A DNA stretch of 64,000 bases, taken from the NCBI GenBank assembly GCA_013396915.1, contig VWZL01002048.1, forward strand, positions 1,259,971 through 1,323,970. The letters run 5' to 3'. The notes beneath the pieces were generated by a model. The model made no database searches. It saw only the letters and a list, made by a program, of their open reading frames with translations, and was not told the DNA's origin. The translations under genes were made by a program, and so were the position numbers. The stretch is from Stercorarius parasiticus. Lineage: Eukaryota > Chordata > Aves > Charadriiformes > Stercorariidae. Below are positions 59,601 through 64,000 of this stretch, in pieces; position 1 is the stretch's first letter; each line of letters opens with the position of its first letter.

Positions 59601-60703
59601 AAGCCCAGTTTATGAACAGAACAGAACTAGGTCAGACAAACCTGGTCAAACCATAAGCAAAATGTGGCAGTGGAAATATGCCAGGAGTCCTTCTTTGTCT
59701 CTAGACAAAAAGCCCACGGGATTTTATTACATCTTTATGAAGGAAGCTACAGCTACAGCAAGGGGGCATACAAGGTGATGCGTAAAAGCGGTGTGTACCA
59801 GACCCTTTCCAGGGAATTCTTCCTGGGATCTTTCCACAGACCGCACCACAGTGCAGGCAGGCCATGGGAGCTCTGTTTCTGTCATGACACTCCTGGAGCT
59901 GCAAAAATGTGAGTTGTTATCAGTGAGCTGTAAAGCAGCTCAAAGAACTAACACAGACACACAGTAAATCCCACCAGCTTCTGTGGTGACCATGTCCTAG
60001 ATGACAGCCCTTCAGGGACCCTTTTCTGACACAGTGCAGTGTTCAGAAATGCTGTCCACTGGGGATGAGGGGCCAACTGTGCTGCTCCAGTATGCAAGTC
60101 ATCCCATGGGGCAATTTCTCAGATGGGAAAGCCGAAGCGCTGGAGTTACTATGCCAGGTAAATATTTTGGAGGCCAAGTTGCAAAAAAAGGCAATTTCAA
60201 GTTATGCTGATGTCAAATACATACACAATAAACACCATCAGTAGAACTACTGTGTTTGGTACACAGCCAGACCTGTTTGTAACAAGCAGCAGGGCTGGAC
60301 TCCAGATGTTGCTGCGGGGAGCCCATAGCCATCCTGAGAGCACAAGCATTAAAGTGAGAAATTCTACACACCCACCACGTCTTCCCACAGAATTTGGTGT
60401 TACCTGACCGCACTGTTCTCCTTGGCCAGGCAGCATATTGCACAGCTACAGTCAAGCACCTGCTACTCCCTTCTCAAGCTACAGTTTACTGTTGGCAGTT
60501 TTTCTGATGTTAGTGTTCACAGGCAGCACTTTCTCTGCCATGGCACACACAAGTGTCAAGGGCAAAAAGAACAAGAATTCTCATCTGAAATGTATGAAAG
60601 TACCATGACCAGCCCTGACTACCATCCTCAGCTTTGTTTTCATGTTCTTTTGCATCCGTTCACTAATTAGTAAAGGCTTACACCCCTGCCCATAACACCA
60701 AAT
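56638..60703. other. Unique non-coding DNA, about 4 kb
   Basis: No gene or named repeat is recognised. A short CT repeat lies near 59074-59086, and a 15-bp tandem pair at 58616-58645. Confidence 0.6.
58616..58645. repeat. Tandem pair of a 15-bp unit
   Basis: TAGTCACTTCCAACC is followed directly by TAGTCACTTCCATCC (one mismatch). Each unit carries GGAAGTGA on the - strand, an ETS-like core. It could be a small replication-slippage duplication. Confidence 0.7.
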
Positions 60704-60813
60704 TTGAGCAACCTTGTCTAGTGGGAGGTGTCCCTGCCCATGGCAGGGGGGTTGGAACCAGATCATCTTTAAGGTCCCTTCCAACATAAGCCATTCTATG
60801 ATTCTGTGATTCT
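60704..60813 (+). mobile_element. CR1 LINE 3' end, about 110 bp
   Basis: The segment starts in the GAGCAACCTTGTCTAGTGGG word, continues through GGGAGGTGTCCCTGCCCATG and AAGGTCCCTTCCAACATAAG, and ends ATTCTATGATTCTGTGATTC. It is the minimal 3' UTR of an avian CR1, in the same subfamily style as 4668-4825. Confidence 0.95.
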
Positions 60814-63800
60814 TACCAGACAATGCTGAGCTACATAGTTACGTTCTGCAGCTGCATATTTCAAGTGCAATCTGTCACCTAGGATCCACATTAGGGAATG
60901 TTTGCTTAGCCACTTGCACAATGTCGTACTCTTACAATAAGTCATGTGGGATCTTCACCAGCAAGCGACCCATGGTTCTGATTTCTGTCTTGCCTTCAGA
61001 TTGAAGGGAACCTTTGTGGCAGCACAAAGTCTGTGAAGACTCCTTTGCTACCTTCCTTTTCTGGAGGGGGACAGGGAAGAGCAAGGGTAGATCACTACCT
61101 CTCTCAGACCAGGAAGATCCATACTGCTATTTCGACCTTCACTAACACAGCATGCTTAGTTTCTCAGCGACAAGTACAACTCACTATGACAGTCCTAAGA
61201 TCATGATCTTCCTTGACAGTCACCTACGGATCCTTGTAGTATAGCGTCCAGGTCACAATTTTGCCAGACTTAGTTGTCTTGACTTACTATGTCATTTTTT
61301 TATCCTGTTTCTTCATTCCTTATCACTGGATGTTCTAGCATTATGCATATAATATGTTTATCAAAATTAAGGTAATTGTTCTAAAAGATTAGTTTGAACT
61401 GATCTACAGTGACTTCTGTGTTTTTTCTGCATTAAATCAAAAGCACGTGTCTAAAAGTTCAAAGGTAACAATTGAGTCTACAGTTTTCCCTGACGTTTAA
61501 ACGTCAGCATACAGGACGTTTAAACATCCCTGTCAGCATACCACAGCTGAAGTGAGATCCGAGATTAACATGGAATTATGCGGTGAATCAAATATTGATT
61601 CTCTGTCAAGAAAGTGACAACATCAACAAGCTTAGAGACACGTTCAGTGTAATCATATTTAGCCATGATAAGAGCTCAATAAAGTGCTGAGTATCTAGGT
61701 ACTGGCATATGAGGCTGTCACTGGACTCACCCTGGTATAAAATTCAGGATGTTAGCTGAGCCCTGACTCAGGGGTCCAATATCCCGCAGCCTGCAATTGA
61801 ACAAGTCTTTTTACTGCATATGATTCAAGTCTCTGCTGAAATGAAGCCGTGTAAGCTTTGGATAGCACGAGTATAACTTAGGACTTAAAACCATCTTTCT
61901 TTCTTCATCTGAAGAAGCCATTTATTTTCACTGTAAATATTTTAAGTCCCTGTTTTAAAACTAGAACACAGACCATTACCAGCCTGAGCAAAGCTACAGC
62001 ACAGCTCCAAATCTGAACAATGTCTTTGGTTTAATGAAGATAATAGTTATGCAACTCTGTAAATACTGTAAATGGTTTTACAGTGAAACTTAGATTAACA
62101 AGGAGCCAAAACTTGAGCAGTTTAAGTGATGGTTCATTTTAACATTTCAGAAAATTTCAGGTTATTGAAAATACAAGTCCCTGGGGCTAAAATCAAGAGT
62201 TGACTCTAGGACGCCTTTCCCCATAGAGTGAACACATACAGTTCTCTGCAGCAGAGTGCTAGTATGTAGTTCACTTCTGAGCAGAAGACTTAAAGTAGGA
62301 TAATTTGACCTTGCAAGCAATTTGATCTGTGCTCGCACCTTCAGAAATGCAGGTTGCTTTTGCCTTCCCACCTTTTTACGAGCAGACTTGGTACAGAATG
62401 GCATTTTCCCAGTTATGACAGGAACACTGAGGAATAAGCTACAGATCCGACAACCACTTGTTGTCGCTACTCCATAATTAGTATTGTTTGAACTAGTTGG
62501 CATTTCTCCTAGAACAGATTTCACACTCTGTGAATGAGGTTAATTCATTAGTTACATTTGTTTCAAAGCCTCTTGAGCAATCTAATCAGTCTGTAATAGT
62601 AACTGACTGACCCAAATCCTTACCCAGTAAAATAACAGAATTTCATCCCAATTTGTTACCAGAGGAAGCTTAACCTATTTAATTTTTATACCGACATTTC
62701 ACTGCAGAACATAACGAAGACAATTCAAGAAAATTTGACCTTTCCATGTCTGTTTTCCAGATGGGTTTGGTTTCAGTCTTTATGGCGATGCCAGCATTAG
62801 TAGGCACAAAGATACATCTCTAACACTCTATCTCCTGTATTTTTCCAGACACACCCTGCATATTAAACAAAACACTGCTCATACCAGCAGTATGATGGAA
62901 CAGCCAGGATTTAAGATCATGAAGAGACACTGAAACAGTCCAAGTTAAGTGAAATGTTGCTTACAACTATCAGCTAGACTTCTCTTATCACTTCTCTTGG
63001 ACGGTACAGGAGTTCTTATGTTCTCAGTTTTCTCAGGTCTGCAAATGAGCCCCTGTGTCTAGCTATCTGTGATACTTAAGTGTATTTATATTAAATCTTG
63101 TCACAAATCAGGATAGGATTCTTCAACTCTTTTTTTCTTTTCCCACCAATCAACATTTCAACTACCAGTTTAGTAACTAAAAGCTAGTCCTGCCTAATTC
63201 CCATTTCAGCAGTCAGGAAAGCATGCTCCACCATGTCATAACAAAACATTAGAGGAAGGTAACAATGTATGTTTAAATGAAATTCTGTGAGATTTCTCCC
63301 TTTCCAAGATCTGCATTTAAACATCAGCTTAATGGATTGCGAGCCCCGCCTGCAACTTCTCTCTAGATCTTTTCTACAATCACACTTCCATTAAGGTCAA
63401 ACTCTGCTGCTTGTCTTTACTGGCACATTCAGGTTCAGTTCCAAAAGCAAAATGTAACTGTCTATATGCCTTAAGTCAAAGTTCATCAATTGCATATCCT
63501 CAAAATTCTTTCCTACGCTTTCTGGAGAGTTAGGCCATGGCAGAGAGACAAGGAATAGCATGAAGTGGATAAACACAGTCATCTGATAGGAGCCAGAGCT
63601 GTTTGAGAAGTTGATTCAATGCTGCTTTCCAGTTACTGAATACCTTTAAGGAATAAGGTACTGAAATCAGAATGAAACCATCTGATTTAGCTTGCTGTAG
63701 TCACGGCAATGAGTGGATTTGCCAAATGGGGAGGAGGAGTAGAGGCTGGCACAGATGGAAGTTTGTTAAAGACCTAAACACAGAACCAACTGCATGGGAG

Positions 63801-64000
63801 CATGGTGCAGTGGGAAGCTTCACCCGTGGACAGCTTTCACCTTCAGAAAGGAAAACCAGTGGCAGAAGGCTAACCTACACTGAGGCCAGGACCACTCTGT
63901 ATGCTTTACTTAAAGTCCATCAGCCTTTCCATACTGGTAAAAATTTTCTGAATCTCATGACCTCCCCAGACTCTGGGATAGGCACCAATTTCAGCGGTCA
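60814..64000. other. Unique non-coding DNA to the window end
   Basis: No gene or named repeat is recognised other than the small palindromic duplication at 61491-61541. A 120-codon - strand frame at 62162-62524 has no recognisable domain. Confidence 0.6.
61491..61541. repeat. 16-bp palindrome within a short imperfect duplication
   Basis: TGACGTTTAAACGTCA (61491-61506) is a perfect palindrome. The words GACGTTTAAAC (61492-61502 and 61515-61525) and GTCAGCATAC (61503-61512 and 61532-61541) each occur twice in the same order, so a ~25-bp unit was duplicated and one copy lost a few bases. TGACG half-sites resemble CRE/ATF sites, but no other regulatory evidence is present. Confidence 0.75.

Overview
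The window is 64 kb of vertebrate nuclear DNA, almost certainly from a bird. Every interspersed repeat I can name is a CR1 LINE with the avian type of 3' end (terminal ATTCTATGATT-like repeats, no poly-A tail), or an LTR with TG...CA ends. I see no SINE, L1 or bacterial feature. One ambiguous base (N at 35947) points to a draft assembly. I found no convincing protein-coding exon, rRNA or tRNA gene. The sequence reads as intergenic DNA or the inside of a long intron. The only protein-like sequence is inside transposons and is broken.

Layout: 1-4.7 kb is unique AT-rich DNA. From 4.7 to 8.0 kb lies a CR1 cluster: a short + strand 3' end, a small - strand copy, and a ~2.2 kb - strand copy that keeps parts of ORF1 and ORF2 but has lost three internal blocks (part of the ORF1 esterase, most of the endonuclease, the RT palm). 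From 8 to 29 kb is unique DNA with only weak repeat traces. At 29.03-29.12 kb sits an 85-nt near-perfect hairpin, directly abutting a GC-rich island (29.12-29.48 kb). That island shares diagnostic blocks with a second GC-rich island at 50.04-50.44 kb in opposite orientation, so I read both as copies of one old dispersed repeat I cannot name. An old CR1 remnant lies at 37.4 kb.

The best-preserved element is a + strand CR1 ORF2 copy (53.4-56.6 kb). It is truncated within the endonuclease and crossed by stop codons. It is split by a 676-bp solo LTR (55489-56164) that has a 5-bp target duplication, TATAC, and the CR1 reading frame resumes exactly after it. A last CR1 3' end lies at 60.7 kb, and the rest is unique.

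Nothing here forms a working pathway. The items most worth following up are the 85-nt hairpin, the paired unnamed repeat family, the nested LTR, the internally deleted CR1, and several short perfect palindromes. Family assignments come from recognising conserved words by eye. Boundaries of old repeats are approximate (tens of bases), while those of the LTR, hairpins and palindromes were read base by base.
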